The translations under genes were made by a program, and so were the position numbers. A stretch of DNA of 64,000 nucleotides from Entophlyctis helioformis. Its lineage: Eukaryota; Chytridiomycota; Chytridiomycetes; Chytridiales; Chytriomycetaceae. The notes beneath the pieces were generated by a model. It did no database searches and was not told the origin of the DNA. It worked only from the letters and a program-made list of their open reading frames with translations. Positions 29,201-40,140 of the stretch are shown here, one piece after another; the first letter of the stretch is position 1; every line of letters starts with the position of its first letter. Location: the NCBI GenBank assembly GCA_025526915.1, contig JAHLKH010000045.1, positions 1 through 64,000 of the forward strand. Direction: 5' to 3'.

Positions 29201-30032
29201 TCTCACCAAGCTGTGCGCCGGATCGCCCGAGCGCTGGGACAAGTACGTGCCACAGGCTCTGCTCGCGCTGCGCACGCGGCGCCACGAGGTCACGGGCTAC
29301 TCGCCGTTCTACTTGCTGTTTGGAGTCGAGCCGCGCCTACTCGGAGATGACAGCCTGCCGCATGAGTACGATCCCAAGGACTGGCAGGACATGGCCGCCT
29401 GGACCGCCCGCGGTCTCGATGAGGTCGGTCTTGCACGCCAGGCCGCGTACGTGCGATCGCAGGCTCAGGCCAAACGCATGGAGGAGCGCTACAACACGAC
29501 GCACACGGTGCAAGCAGATCGGTTTGTCGTGGGCGAGTACGTCAAGCAGAAGCATCACGACAAGACCAAGTTTGAGCTCTCGTGGACCGGGCCATACATT
29601 GTGCAGGAGGTCGGGCCCAACGACACGTACCGATTGATGCGCGCCAACGGATCCATGCTCGAGAATCTTGTCAATGGCGACCACCTCGCACCATACTACA
29701 GCCCGCAGACAGACGTGTTCTATGGAGGAGCGTCCAATCAGCCGCTCACGCCGGTTCCAGCAGCAGCGGCCGCTCCGCCACGCATCGCGGCACCAGCACC
29801 TGCCGTTACTGGCATTCAGCGCGACACGCGCGGCGTTCCCATCGTGCAACGCGCTCGCCCGGCCTTGTCGTCTGCGGACGTGACGTCCTCTAGGAAGGGA
29901 GGAATGTTACGGGCTCAGCCGCCTAGCTCGGTGGATCGCCTCCAGGGGGATGCGCCTCTCGATGTCTCAGGATTGGACATGAGACTCGGCCATTCGGCCG
30001 AGGGGCGCAACCCACAGTTGGGGCGCGCCTAG
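26245..30032 (+). pseudogene. Ty3 Pol (protease, RT, RNase H, integrase) with one frame change
   Basis: Protease GDSGAGANFV (Ser replaces the usual Thr of DTGA). RT: VIRPSSSPWSLPILFVKKKDG, VDYRALN, DMQSGYQQVP, FGLRNAPATYQRMM and catalytic YLDDILVY (about 27559). RNase H: WTDASQDAVGGVLSQ, FLSHKLSPAERNYSATEREAMAV and HTDHQPLTWL. Between 28240 and 28260 the reading frame slips by -1, and RNase H then finishes with WQLEFEHYGPSLEYTPGKWQPADAPSR. Integrase: HRTLGHMG...CSVC (HHCC zinc site), D in WGVDIVQDL, D in IITDRANVF, E in NGAVERMHRSL, and a C-terminal GPY-like motif SWTGPYIV. No chromodomain is seen. The end runs 128 bases into the 3' LTR. Without a programmed -1 shift, the frame change makes it non-functional. 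Confidence 0.9.
29892..29904 (+). other. Polypurine tract of Ty3 element
   Basis: aggaagggaggaa directly before the 3' LTR, the plus-strand primer. Confidence 0.85.
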
Positions 30033-30219
30033 ACGCCACAAGTTGTTTCGGGCTGTTGCCTCATGTCGAGTGTGTTAGGCCGCGTACTTAAAGCGTGCCT
30101 TGCCCTGCGTGCAGTCGGCTCTAAGCGTATCTGACCGACTGCACAGGTTCGGCCTTGAATGCTACCACGTGTGTGTAATGAAGCGTATCTGACCGACTGC
30201 ACAGACTTGGCCCGCTACA
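29905..30219 (+). repeat. 3' LTR of Ty3 element
   Basis: 315 bp, same sequence by eye as 24443-24757. Confidence 0.95.
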
Positions 30220-30223
30220 GGTC
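30220..30223. repeat. Target-site duplication, Ty3 element (right copy)
   Basis: GGTC, matching 24439-24442. Confidence 0.8.
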
Positions 30224-30545
30224 ATTTTTCGGCTCCATCAGACAGGAACCAGAGGTACGCAACAATCACACTTCCATGTTGCAACTGACTGTGATGCATC
30301 ACGGCCTGGCTTGACGGTGCCGCTGTACCGCAGACACGCTGGAATGGTGGATGGCGTTGTGGTGCCAATGATCCGACCAGGCTGCGCGAATGCCGTATGG
30401 GCCAGCATTCATGATCAGAAACACAGGCTCAGGCAGATCTGTGTGGTGGGATAGTACCCCTGCCTTCGGCATTGGCGCGCCATTGTGTCGCCTGTTGTGC
30501 CACCGCTTGGTGGAGGCGCACGGCGGCTATGCACAAGGTCACAAT
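30224..30545. other. Intergenic region with no supported gene
   Basis: 322 bases between the Ty3 insertion and the stop of the ketoacyl synthase. Before the insertion this lay upstream of the tRNA-Val gene. No conserved feature was seen. Confidence 0.5.
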
Positions 30546-32101
30546 TCATTGCTCCTGCAGCTTGGAAAAACAGAGACTTGCGTTTGTTCCGCCAAACCCA
30601 AAGCTGTTGGTGATGGCTGCACGGACGCCTGCGCCAGACACTGTCCGTGCCTCGAGCGCAACATGGTCAACCGCGTCAAGCCCCGTGAGTGCTTCATCAA
30701 CCTTGACCAGATTGAGTGTCGGCGGCAGCACGTTGTTCTTGACAGCAAGGATTGTGAAGATCGCCTCGACAGCGCCAGCAGCGCCGAGCAGATGTCCAAT
30801 GGCACCCTTGGTGGATGACACAGCAACGCGCGACGGGGCAGCAGATCCCGTGGGCGACCCGAACACAGACTGGATGGCGCGCGCTTCAGCCAGGTCGCCA
30901 AGATCGGTCGACGTCGCATGTGCATTGATGTAGTCGATCTGCGACGGCTCGAGGCCAGCAACCTCGAGAGCGCGACGCATGGCGCGCGCAGCACCGTTTC
31001 CGTCTGTTGGAGGTGCAGTGATATGGTGGGCGTCGCCGGACAGTCCGTATCCGCGCATCTCTGCGTAAACGTGTGCCCCACGCTTCACAGCGTGCTCGAG
31101 TTCCTGGTCCGATCAAGTGTGGCAGTCAGTCTGGCGTTCACACACGGCGATAAAGTGGCGGACAGCATACTTCGAGGACAACGACGCCAGAGCCTTCGCC
31201 CATGACAAACCCGTCGCGTGAAGAGTCAAAGGGCCGAGACGCCTGGGACGGATCGTCGTTGAACTTGGTTGCGAGTGATCTTGCCTTGGCGAAGCCAGCC
31301 ATCGCGAGTGGAGACACGGACGCCTCGGCACCGCCGGCCACCATGACGTCGGCATCGCCGTACTGGATGAACCGCATGGCATCGCCGATGGCGTGTGCGC
31401 CAGTTGTGCAGGCCGTCGATGCCGCGTGGTTGGGGCCTTTGAATCCGTGGGTGATGCTGATGTGGCCAGCGGCCATGTTGATCAGCAGTCGAGGAACGAG
31501 GTACGGCGACACCTTGCGCGGGCCGTGTGCGGTGTAGGCTTGTGCTGTTGTGACGAGATCGTCCATGCACCCGATGCCCGAGCCGACACACACGCCCTGT
31601 CCGGAGTGATGCGATGCGATGCAATGCGCCGGCGGGTCAGCAGGCTGTTGCGGTGCAGGCCGTGCGGGAAGGCGGCACTCACCGTGCGCTCGAGGTCGGC
31701 TTCGAGCGTCGGAGCCCACTTGGCGTCGGCCAGCGCTTGGCGAGCGGCGTGCATGGCGTACAGCATGAACGGCGACATCTGGCGGGCGTGCAGGCCATGT
31801 CAGCCGAATGCGCATCTGCCACGGCCACGCCTGCACCGGCCAGACCCACCGCTTTTGAAGCGCCGTCGAGGGCAAACGGCACGACGCCGTCGGCAAGATC
31901 AGGCGAGCCTGCGTGCGGAACGAGCGCAGCGACCTGTGCGGGGATGGCGTCGTAGGAGAAGCCCGTGGCAGCGTGCGTGCGGCCCTTGAGCGACACGATG
32001 CCGCCGTGGCCCGCCAGCAGGCGCTGCCACACCGAGGCGACGCTGCAGCCCAGCGGCGTGACGAGGCCAAGCCCGGTGACAACGACTCTGCGACGCGACA
32101 T
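30546..32101 (-). CDS. CEM1: 3-oxoacyl-[acyl-carrier-protein] synthase (KAS II, mitochondrial type)
   Basis: Condensing enzyme of type II fatty-acid synthesis; in fungi this is the mitochondrial enzyme that makes octanoyl-ACP for lipoate. Four exons: 32101-31851, 31778-31683, 31596-31171 and 31103-30546, with introns of 67-86 nt. Starts [19 protein letters not shown]. The Cys-His-His triad is visible in [25 protein letters not shown] and [15 protein letters not shown]; the C-terminal [11 protein letters not shown] motif is present. The exon junctions restore [36 protein letters not shown] and [19 protein letters not shown]. No clear mitochondrial presequence precedes the domain, so targeting is uncertain. 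Divergent from the pseudo-aminotransferase gene. Confidence 0.93.
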
Positions 32102-32574
32102 TGCCGGAATCAGTCAAGAAGGAAGGAAGGAAGGAAGCTGCCGAGAGCCAAGAAGGAAGCTGCCAGGGCGTGGCTCGCGGCTGTGGCTAGCGGCTGTGAC
32201 TCAATGGCTGCTCAGCAGGTGCACCGGCCACTGCCGTAAACACAGGCCACGGCGGTGGCTATTTCGGGCACTGCTTCAGGCGCGTGCAGTGGCACCAGCA
32301 AAAACTTGCTCTCAGGAAAACCTGCCGTCTGACACAGCGCAGGGCCGCCCGTGTCAGAGGTTGCGGCTGTCCGCCCGGCCGCCCGCATGCCCATTTCAAG
32401 CCGGCCGCCCGCTGCTGCTGCTTCCCCATTTGCGCCGTTGTGCTCCATAGACACCCAAAGGTCCGTTTGGCTGGTGCACGCCTGTGGCTTCGTGGCTTTG
32501 GACTGATTGCGCCTCCAGCCAGGCAGCCAGGCTGACCAGCAGACAAACCAACAGACAGACCACCATCCGACCTC
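32102..32574. promoter_or_regulatory. Divergent promoter region
   Basis: 473 bases between two divergent starts. A ggaa repeat (about 32118-32138) lies near the CEM1 end. No other gene was supported. Confidence 0.45.
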
Positions 32575-32658
32575 ATGTTCTCGAACCGCCCGCCGTCCAT
32601 TTCGTCGTTTGACGAGTCCGATGTGTCCGACGGCGAGTACGAGCCCGCCAGTCGATGA
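32575..32658 (+). CDS. Upstream ORF overlapping the next start by ATGA
   Basis: 27 codons, MFSNRPPSISSF...EYEPASR, whose TGA overlaps the ATG at 32655. The acidic, serine-rich composition looks like a protein N-terminus, so it may be a regulatory uORF or the true start of the gene displaced by a one-base change. Confidence 0.45.
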   Translation: MFSNRPPSISSFDESDVSDGEYEPASR

Positions 32659-35576
32659 GCGTGCGGGCCGTCCAGCAGCGCGCATCGACGCAGTTTCTGA
32701 ACCAGCAGCAATGGAACTACTACCAGCAGCAGCAACAGCAGCAGCAACAGCAGCAGGCCCAGTTCCAGCAGCAGCAGCAGTTCCAGTACGAGTACCAGCT
32801 CGCGCAGCCATCGCAGGTGTTCCAGCAAGCGCCGATGCTGCAGCAACAGCAGCTCCAACAGCAGCCGCTGATGATGCCCATGCAATCGCTGCCGCCGATG
32901 TCTGCCCCGCAGACCATTGATCCGGCACAGTACGCTCTGTTCCTCCAGCAGCAGCAGCAGCAGCAGCAGATGGCTCAGCAGCAGCAGATGCAAATGCAGT
33001 TCCAGCAAATGCAGAGCCAAGACACTTTCAACTACCAGATGAACCAGCTGCAGCACCAGATGCAAAACATGCCTCGGCCTTCGTACGGCTCAACGGCTTC
33101 GCTTGGGTCGATCGGGTCTGTCAGCTCGATCGGGTCGGCTGCCTCCCTCAGCACAGTCGGCGGAGTCGAGTCGTCGTACAACCAGCGATCCACCACATCC
33201 ACCTCGACAGCACCTGCTGCCGGTCCAGCTGCCGGCCAGCCGACCGCGACCCTCCCACGCAACACCAGCGCCGGCTCGGCCAAACCCGCTGCACAGCCGC
33301 CTGCACAGGCCGTTGCCCTCACGCACGCCGAGCGAACTCGCGACTTTTACCGCGAGTTTCTCGGCATCCCGAAAAAGGTCTCGCAGGTGCCCGACGGCCT
33401 GATTGACTACTTCGCGAGCGACGTTATCCAGACGAGTGCCATCGACACGCCGTTTGGCATCCGGCCCCTCGTCATTGCGGATTTCGTGAGCTCGAGCCGT
33501 GCGCTGCGCTCCGTCGAACACGCGCTCACCGAGTTTGTCATGCCGCACTACGGCGGCACGCAGTCTGGCACATTCGGTGTGGGGCTGTCGTACATGACCA
33601 AGCAGCTTGTCAAGGATGCCAAGTAAGTGTCGTGTTGGCGGCGCCTCGCTGCGTGGGTCTGCATGGCGAGTGTACTGACGGATATCCAAACAGCACGCTT
33701 GTCAAGCAGTCGTTTGGCGCCAAGACGGACGAGTATGCCGCCGTGTTCACCGAGATGGGCCCGCGCGCGTTTGTGCGACAGCTGGTGATGGACCTCGATG
33801 TCTCGCCGCTGCTGAAAGAGGCACAGAGGGTGGTGCTTCTCGTCGCTGCCTCTGAGGATCCAGACAGCATGCAAGTCTGGGACGCTGCTGGTGCGCTGGT
33901 TGTGCCTATTGGGTATGATCCGTCGGGCATGATCGACCTGCGACAGCTGAACAACAACCTGCTGGTACGTGCTCGCCCTCGTGTCACGTACTCGGGCATG
34001 ATGCTTGTGGAGCAGCGTATACTGACATGCCAGCGATGAGCAGTCATACAAGGACAACATCATGCTGATTGCGTACTTCCCGGCAGCGTGTCATGTGACG
34101 GGCGTGATGCAGCCGGTGCACGACATTGCCAAGATCGTGCACAGCCAGAAGCGGCTCGTGTTCTTTGACTACAGCGTCGCAGCGCCGTTTGTGAATGCAA
34201 ACATATCGGGCACGCGCGATCCACTCACGTGGCCCGACGGCATCTATTCGAGCACCAACAATCTGCTGGGCGGCCCCGGTGCTCGGTCGGTGATTCTCGT
34301 GCGCCACTCGCTGGACATTCCGATTGTCAAGAACGTGCATGGCGTGCCTGCGCGTCGCGACTTTGTCTTGACGCCGTTCTCTGGTAAGCTGACTTGTGTG
34401 CACGCACTATGCTAGTCCACCTTGCTCACATCCTTTGCACGCACACACAGCCACAAAGACAGACGTCATGGGCGATATCCGTGCCGGCTTTGCATGTCTC
34501 GTCAAGACGCTGTCGTCCCCACAGACCATGCAGCTCCGCCATCTCGACCTCACGCGCACGCACCTTGCCCGGCTCACCTCACACCCCAAACTCGTCATCC
34601 TCGGTGCCGGCTACCAGAACCGCCTCCCGCTCATCTCGTTCCTCATCCTGGGCCCAGAGTCACGCAAGCTCCTGCACCCGCGCTTCGTGCGCCGTCTCCT
34701 GTCTGACGTGTTTGGCATCCAGGCATGGTCGGGCTGGTCGCCCACGGCCGCGTACCATTTCGAGCGCGTCAAGATCGGCGTCAGCCAAAAGGACAAGACG
34801 ATCAAGTGCTTTGCCGGTGCGCTCGACCCCAGTTTCGCGGGGAAGCTCACGGGCGGCGAGACCAAGGCTGGCGAAATTAAGCCAGGACCGCACGAGCCCA
34901 TCACAATCTCGAACAGCGCGCCGTTTGAGATGATTGCTCCAGGGTACACGCGTGTCGAGTGAGTTGTCTCGTCTCCATTTCACACGCTGCTGCTGCTACA
35001 AGCTGTGCACACTACTCACACTCTTCCCACGCGCGCTCTGAAACCCGCAGTCTGTCATTCACGCACTCGCCAGAAGCCATCACGTACATTGTCGACGCCA
35101 TCCTGTGGATCGCCGACAACGGGTACAGGCTGCTGTCCATGTACGAGCCGCTTCGCGCTGGCGCGGACTGGTACCCGGTGCCGTGCAAAACGCTGGGATC
35201 GGCGGGCCACGACCCCATGTACCACCCGCTGCTGCCGAAGCGTCCGCACATGCGCGTGCGCAAGCTGGATGTGCGCAAGTACATTGCCGCAACCGACCGC
35301 TTCCTGGCGGATTTCTGGCACGAGATGCAGTTTACCGAGGTGGCCGGCATGCGGCGCAACAAGGAACACGATGCGTACTACGGTCCGTCCGGTGCGTCGG
35401 GCGGCGTGGACGGCAAGGGCGGGGACGACAGCGCTGACGGCGAGAGCATCAAGATGGAGCCGTGGTACCTCACCAAGGAGAATGTCAACGAGTACATGAT
35501 CTCGTCCAAGAAGATCCTGGTGGGCTTCTCGCATGTGCCGCTGATGCAGCGCGCGCGTGGCTGGCTCAACAGCTAG
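32655..35576 (+). CDS. PolyQ protein with a degenerate class-V aminotransferase (cysteine-desulfurase-like) fold
   Basis: About 870 aa in five exons; introns 33623-33694, 33964-34043, 34384-34450 and 34959-35050. Residues 1-140 are Gln-rich. The rest follows the order of the eukaryotic SufS/IscS-like class-V aminotransferase fold: DYFASDVIQTSAI, MPHYGGTQSGTFG, LLVAASEDPDSMQVWDAAGALVVPIGYDPSGMIDL, IAYFPAACHVTGV, FFDYSVAAPFV, STNNLLGGPG, DIRAGFACLVK and LLSDVFGIQAWSGWSP. The PLP-stacking His motif (EHHSN in the family) is gone, the Schiff-base Lys (HKxxGGPG) is Asn at 34257-34262, and the Cys loop (CSCAGPYG) is GWSPTAAYH at 34732-34758. It is probably a pseudo-enzyme with a binding or scaffold role. 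Family placement from motif order is fairly sure; function is unknown. Confidence 0.72.
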
Positions 35577-35708
35577 TCAACGTTTAGGCCCCTCCTCCCT
35601 CTCCCTTTGCCCTTCGTTCACTCTCCCCTCCCTATATAAACCATATCGTTTTCGTCTATATTCATTTCACTCAACCACTGCCAGCCAGTCACGGCGACGT
35701 GACTGCGA
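35577..35708. other. Convergent intergenic region with a TATA-like motif
   Basis: 132 bases between two stop codons. A pyrimidine-rich stretch is followed by ctatataaacc near 35631-35641, though no downstream plus-strand gene starts here. Confidence 0.35.
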
Positions 35709-38700
35709 TTAGCTCGTCGTCTGCAGCGGCACGCCAGCCGGCGAATCCTCAAACTCGCGCAGGATGCCAAACGGGAAATGGTCCGACATCATGGACCGCG
35801 ATACGATGATGTGCTGGAACTCGTCGTGGCGAGCCCACCGCGGCACGTACACGTACTTGTAGTCCTTTTGCCGCTCCTTGACGACCGTCTTGACCTTGGC
35901 CGTGATGGTGTTGCGGATCGTGTTGAGCGACACGTTGCCGCGCTTGCGGCGGCCGCCCGTTCCGACGCGAGTGCCACCAAGCCCCATGCCTCGCGACGAC
36001 AGCTCAACGACCGAGTCCGGCGACGGGTTGTCTTCCGACGGCAACCGCTGCTCTTGCTGCTGCTGCTGCTGCTGCTGCTGGTACTGGGCGTGGTGGGCGA
36101 CGGCCACACTTCGTGGTGCTTGGACGAGAAGCCGCGCAGCTTCTCGAGATAGAGGATGCGGCCCGGCATGTACATGGGAGGCGACGCCATCATGGCGACC
36201 GACTCGGCCGAGTCGCCGTGGGCGATGCGTTGCCGTCCTGCCGCCAGCTGTTGGGCAGCGACCGCGTCTGCTTGCGGATGCGCTTGAGCTGCTCGCGGAG
36301 CGGCGGGTCGTCCTGCACATCCAACCCTGCGCGTCGACGCAGCCGCTTGACCATAATCTTGGTCTTCTCCGACGGCCCCGAGCACGCATTGAAGAGCACC
36401 GAGTGAGCACCTTGTACTTGGGCAGCTCGCAGGACCCGATGATGCGGCCAACGTCCGCCTTGAGCACGTCCATCGAGTTGCGCGACAGCCGCGGCACGAT
36501 CGAGTCGCCCGTGGCAATCGAAATGACAAACTCTTCAAACACAGGGACCGCCTCGATCGAGAGGAGGAGCCTGGCGGCTCGTATGCGTAGCAGAGGGTCG
36601 ACAGGAAACCCGGCGCGACGGAGGTAGTAGGCGACAAGAGCAGCGACCCAGCGCCGAGCGAGTGGCCGCAGACCACAATGCCATAGTCTGCGTATGGCGA
36701 CAGCGGATCCAGCAGGTGCTTGACCAGGTGCTGGTCCGCCATGATCTCGTCAATAATATGCTTGGCAGTGCGCAGCATGCCTTTGTGCACAAACATGACC
36801 TGGCCGCGAGTCGTCGAGTCGAACGGATCCAGCACATCCAGGTCGATGGAGAGATCAACGAGAACATCTGCAGCCGAGTACGTGCCACGCACAGAAATGA
36901 CGATCGAGCGCCAGTCATGGTCAAACGAAATGAGGTACGGAGACACAAACAGGTCGTTCTTGGACGATGCGTGAATGAACAGGTCAGTCATTTTGAGATT
37001 GTCCGGATCGTAGTCAATGTAGGCCATCTCGGCGTAGTGGGCGAAATGGAACACGTCCAGAATGTCTTCGCGCGTAATAAAGTTGCGTCCACGTTCCTCT
37101 GGGTTGGATGCAATGTGGGCAGCAAAGTACGCTGGCGTGCGGAAGTCGGTCGAAAAAGACTTGCGACGGCCCGACGCTTCGGACGCAACACTCAGACGGT
37201 TGCTGGCTGCGATATTGATGTGCGGTGCACCGGGCGTCGCGGCGCTCAAGTGGCCAGACGGGGAACCGGCGGGGCCAGGAGAGACGACGGGAAGATGGTC
37301 GTAGGCCACCGTCTCTCCCCCTCTTCCCCACAGCTTGAACGGCTCTGACATGCGTTTGGCAGCGGCAGGGCTGGCAGCAGCGGGACTGGCAGCGGCGGGA
37401 CTTGCGCCAGCAGGCGACTGCAGCGGCGCGTGGAGGGCGTGGAGAGCGTGTGGATGGGACGATGGATTGGACGGATCGCGGAACATGGCCACACCCGAGA
37501 CAGACTGGTTGCGGCGGTGCGGCGATGCCCACTGACCCATCATGCCCCTGCCCCGGTCGCCAATATTATGCTGCTGCTGATGCTGCTGGTGGTGATGTTG
37601 CTCCGAGATAAGAGGATGGATCGACGAGACGTCACTGGCGTGTGATGTGAATGTGTCCAGCGATGCCTGACTCTTGTGGCTGGCTCCACTGCTGTCGATG
37701 CCATAGCTGAACGTGGATATAGACGACCTCTTCAGGACCTCTTGCGAGTGCGGCCGCGACTGAGACTGCGACTGCGACTGGGAGGTCTCCGCATCCATGC
37801 CAATGACGGTGCTCGTGTCTGCATTGTCCATGGCAAGCGTCGTGTGTTCAGGCAAGGCGGCCAGAACAGACGTTGACGACGCCTTGCGCGACAAGTACTG
37901 CATCTGGTAGGCATCCGCTTCGCTGTCCTTGGTGGTGGGTTGGTCAGAGTCTGGCTTAGCCGCCGTAAGAGCGCTGCTGACGGCCTTTGGATCCACAAGG
38001 ACGCTGTTGCGGTGCACAATCGACCGCGTCATTTCCGCGACTTCCCCGTCCAGCTTGCTTGCCAGTTGTGGAATGGCGACTTGCAGCGGCTCAAACGGAT
38101 CAAGAACACTCGCGCGAGCCACGCGCAGATCCATGTGGGGAGCAGGTGCGCCGTCCCTGCCCAGAGTGCCGCGAGACGGCTCGCTCAGTGCAAGCAGAGG
38201 GGCGTCGAGCGCGAGTGTGACGACACTGGCCTTGTGCGCAAGCCTGTCGAGACCAACTTCGCGGAATCCAGGCACATGCGGTCCAGCCGAAGGCCCAAAC
38301 TTTGGCGTCATCATGCCTGGGGTGGATTCCGGCTGGATGCTGTTTGTAAACTGCGACGGCACAGCGGCGCGGACCTCTGACGCCTCGCGAGCCATCTTCT
38401 GCTCGCGCTTGAGCAGGATGAGGCCGACGGCGATATCGGTGACGGCCCAATCCACGCCGTGGAAGTAGTCTGCGAGCTCCCTGGAGATGCTGAGGATGAC
38501 CTCCTGGCCCTCGCGTTTGCGCGAGTGTGGGCCGGAGCACAGCCACTCGATGCGGCGCTGCCAGACCTTGAGGTACTTGTTCATGTTGAAGACGCGCTTC
38601 TTGCGGCGCGAGCCGAAGAAGGCGGTGCCGACGACGAGGAAGAAGCCAAAGGACGTGAGGAGGGCCCAGATGATGACCATGTGGATGAGCACGACGGAGT

Positions 38701-39796
38701 AGTTTGGGGGCAGGGTGGTGCAGGCGGCGGCGATGGCGCCTTCGCTCATGGGGTAGCCAAAGGTGGCGTAGATGCCAAAGATCTGGGCGACAAAGTCCAG
38801 GCCGACGAGGAGGATGTCGAGGTGGCAGAGCGGCCTGTCGCGACGCGTGATGTCAGCAGATGGATGATGTCAGCCCGACGGACGACAGGCAGGGCAGCCG
38901 GCAGGGCGGCCAGAAGGGGAGCAAAGGAGGCGGATCTGGCGGGTTCCTGTGTGTGTTGGTGCGTGTGTGGTCGAGTTGTGGCTGCGCGCATCGACCCGCA
39001 GTGCACAGCGGGCACAGGCCACATCACGGGTCGCCGCGCTTGCCGAGATGCGCGGTGTGCACCAGCACGCGCGCTGGCCACATGGCGGCACGGCTCACGT
39101 GGCCGGCAGGCGGATGCGCAAGCAGATGCGCAGCAGATGCGCAACAGATGCGCCGACACACGGACCCGGCGGGGATCGATGGCGGGCCAGTCACCGCCCC
39201 TCCCAACGCAGCAGCAGCAGCGGCCACAAGCAGACACACACACGCACACACGCAGACACACGGCAGCCAGTGCACGGCAGCCACACACACGCAGACGCAC
39301 GCACCCAACAAAGCGCCGCGGCCGCTTGTCGACCATTGTGCCGCGGGTCGACAGGAAGCAGATGGCGGCCTCGACCAGCAGCGCGGCCGAGCCGAGGATC
39401 ATGTATACGAACAGGTACCAGCGCACGATCCACGACCAGTCGCACGCCGCCGCGACGAGCACGTACGTGTAGATGATGATGGGCGTCCTGGCAGCAGCGG
39501 GTGCGTCGGCGTTGGCGTTAGTCTCTGTGCGCTGTCTGTGTGTATATCTGCCGATATCCGTCGATATGTTGGCATCTGTTGACATCTGTCGGTGCAGCTG
39601 TACACTGCCCGCCTTGGCACACCGCCAACGGCCACCACCACCACCACCACCACCACCACCACCACCACAAGAACGGCAACAACGACACCGACCGCACGCA
39701 CCAGACGCAGCGCACAAGGACCATGTAGAGCACCGTCAGGTACAGGTCGTCCGACGACACCTGCAGCCGCCGGTTGAAGAGCACCATGCGACCCAT
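35709..39796 (-). CDS. sn-1-specific diacylglycerol lipase (DAGL-like, lipase class 3)
   Basis: Serine hydrolase that releases a fatty acid from diacylglycerol, leaving 2-monoacylglycerol; plasma membrane in animals. Exon 1 at 39796 starts MGRMVLFNRRLQVSSDDLYL, closely resembling the N-terminus of animal DAGL. Transmembrane segments follow (IIIYTYVLVAAACDWSWIVRWYLFVYMILGSAALL; LDILLVGLDFVAQIFGIYATFGY; SVVLIHMVIIWALLTSFGFFLVVG). The cytosolic part has FHGVDWAVTDIAVGLILLKREQK, a long Ser/His-rich insert, then the lipase core VVISVRGTYSAADVLVDL, HKGML and the nucleophile elbow GHSLGAGS. At least five single-base frame changes occur between about 36620 and 36080, mostly in C/G runs, before the terminal frame SDHFPFGILREFEDSP. 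A GTG repeat lies in intron 1. Confidence 0.85.
36050..36080 (+). repeat. CTG/CAG repeat coding a polyQ tract
   Basis: In the terminal DAGL frame this reads as nine or more glutamines. Confidence 0.8.
39636..39668 (+). repeat. (CCA/GTG) triplet repeat in DAGL intron 1
   Basis: About eleven near-perfect CCA units inside the intron between the first two transmembrane-coding exons. Confidence 0.9.
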
Positions 39797-39951
39797 CGTC
39801 TATGTGTTGCCGCCCCGGCCGGTGAGTGGCGCTGTCGTCGTCGCTTGTTGGCTTGCAGTGTCGCAGTCTCGCTGTCGTGCAGTCTTGCCGGCACTCGGGC
39901 AGGCAGCCAGACAGGCGAGGGATTCGGTCGATGGCGGCTTGCTGCTTCTGC

Positions 39952-39989
<38 letters not shown>

Positions 39990-40140
39990 AGTAGCTGCTG
40001 TTGGCTTTGTTGCCGTTGTTGTTGTTGGCGCTGTTGGCTTTGTTGCCGCCAACAATCGCACGCGGCCTTTTGTTTGTTGTCGTTCCACTTTATTGCGGAC
40101 AAATAGACGCTGGAAAACATAAACAATCCGCAATCGTCCA
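39797..40140. other. Intergenic region with CTG repeat
   Basis: 344 bases between the DAGL start and the SET3-like stop, both on the minus strand. Holds a ctgctt/ctg run at about 39943-39987 and gttgtt-rich sequence. No gene was supported. Confidence 0.5.

Larger units (their letters stand above)
24443..30219 (+). mobile_element. Ty3/gypsy LTR retrotransposon next to a tRNA gene
   Basis: 5,777 bp with 315-bp LTRs that read as identical, ends TGTTAC...CTACA, a 4-bp duplication GGTC, a primer-binding site two bases after the 5' LTR and a polypurine tract before the 3' LTR. Order gag, protease, RT, RNase H, integrase, which is the Ty3/gypsy order. Gag and Pol share one frame, separated by a single TGA. 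Pol carries one frame change near 28250. The insertion point is 8-11 bases upstream of a tRNA-Val gene, the position favoured by Ty3 of yeast. Confidence 0.95.

Noticed and set aside
35625..35645. TATA box for a new plus-strand gene
   Set aside because: It lies between two convergent stops with no plus-strand ORF of substance downstream; recorded only as a motif.
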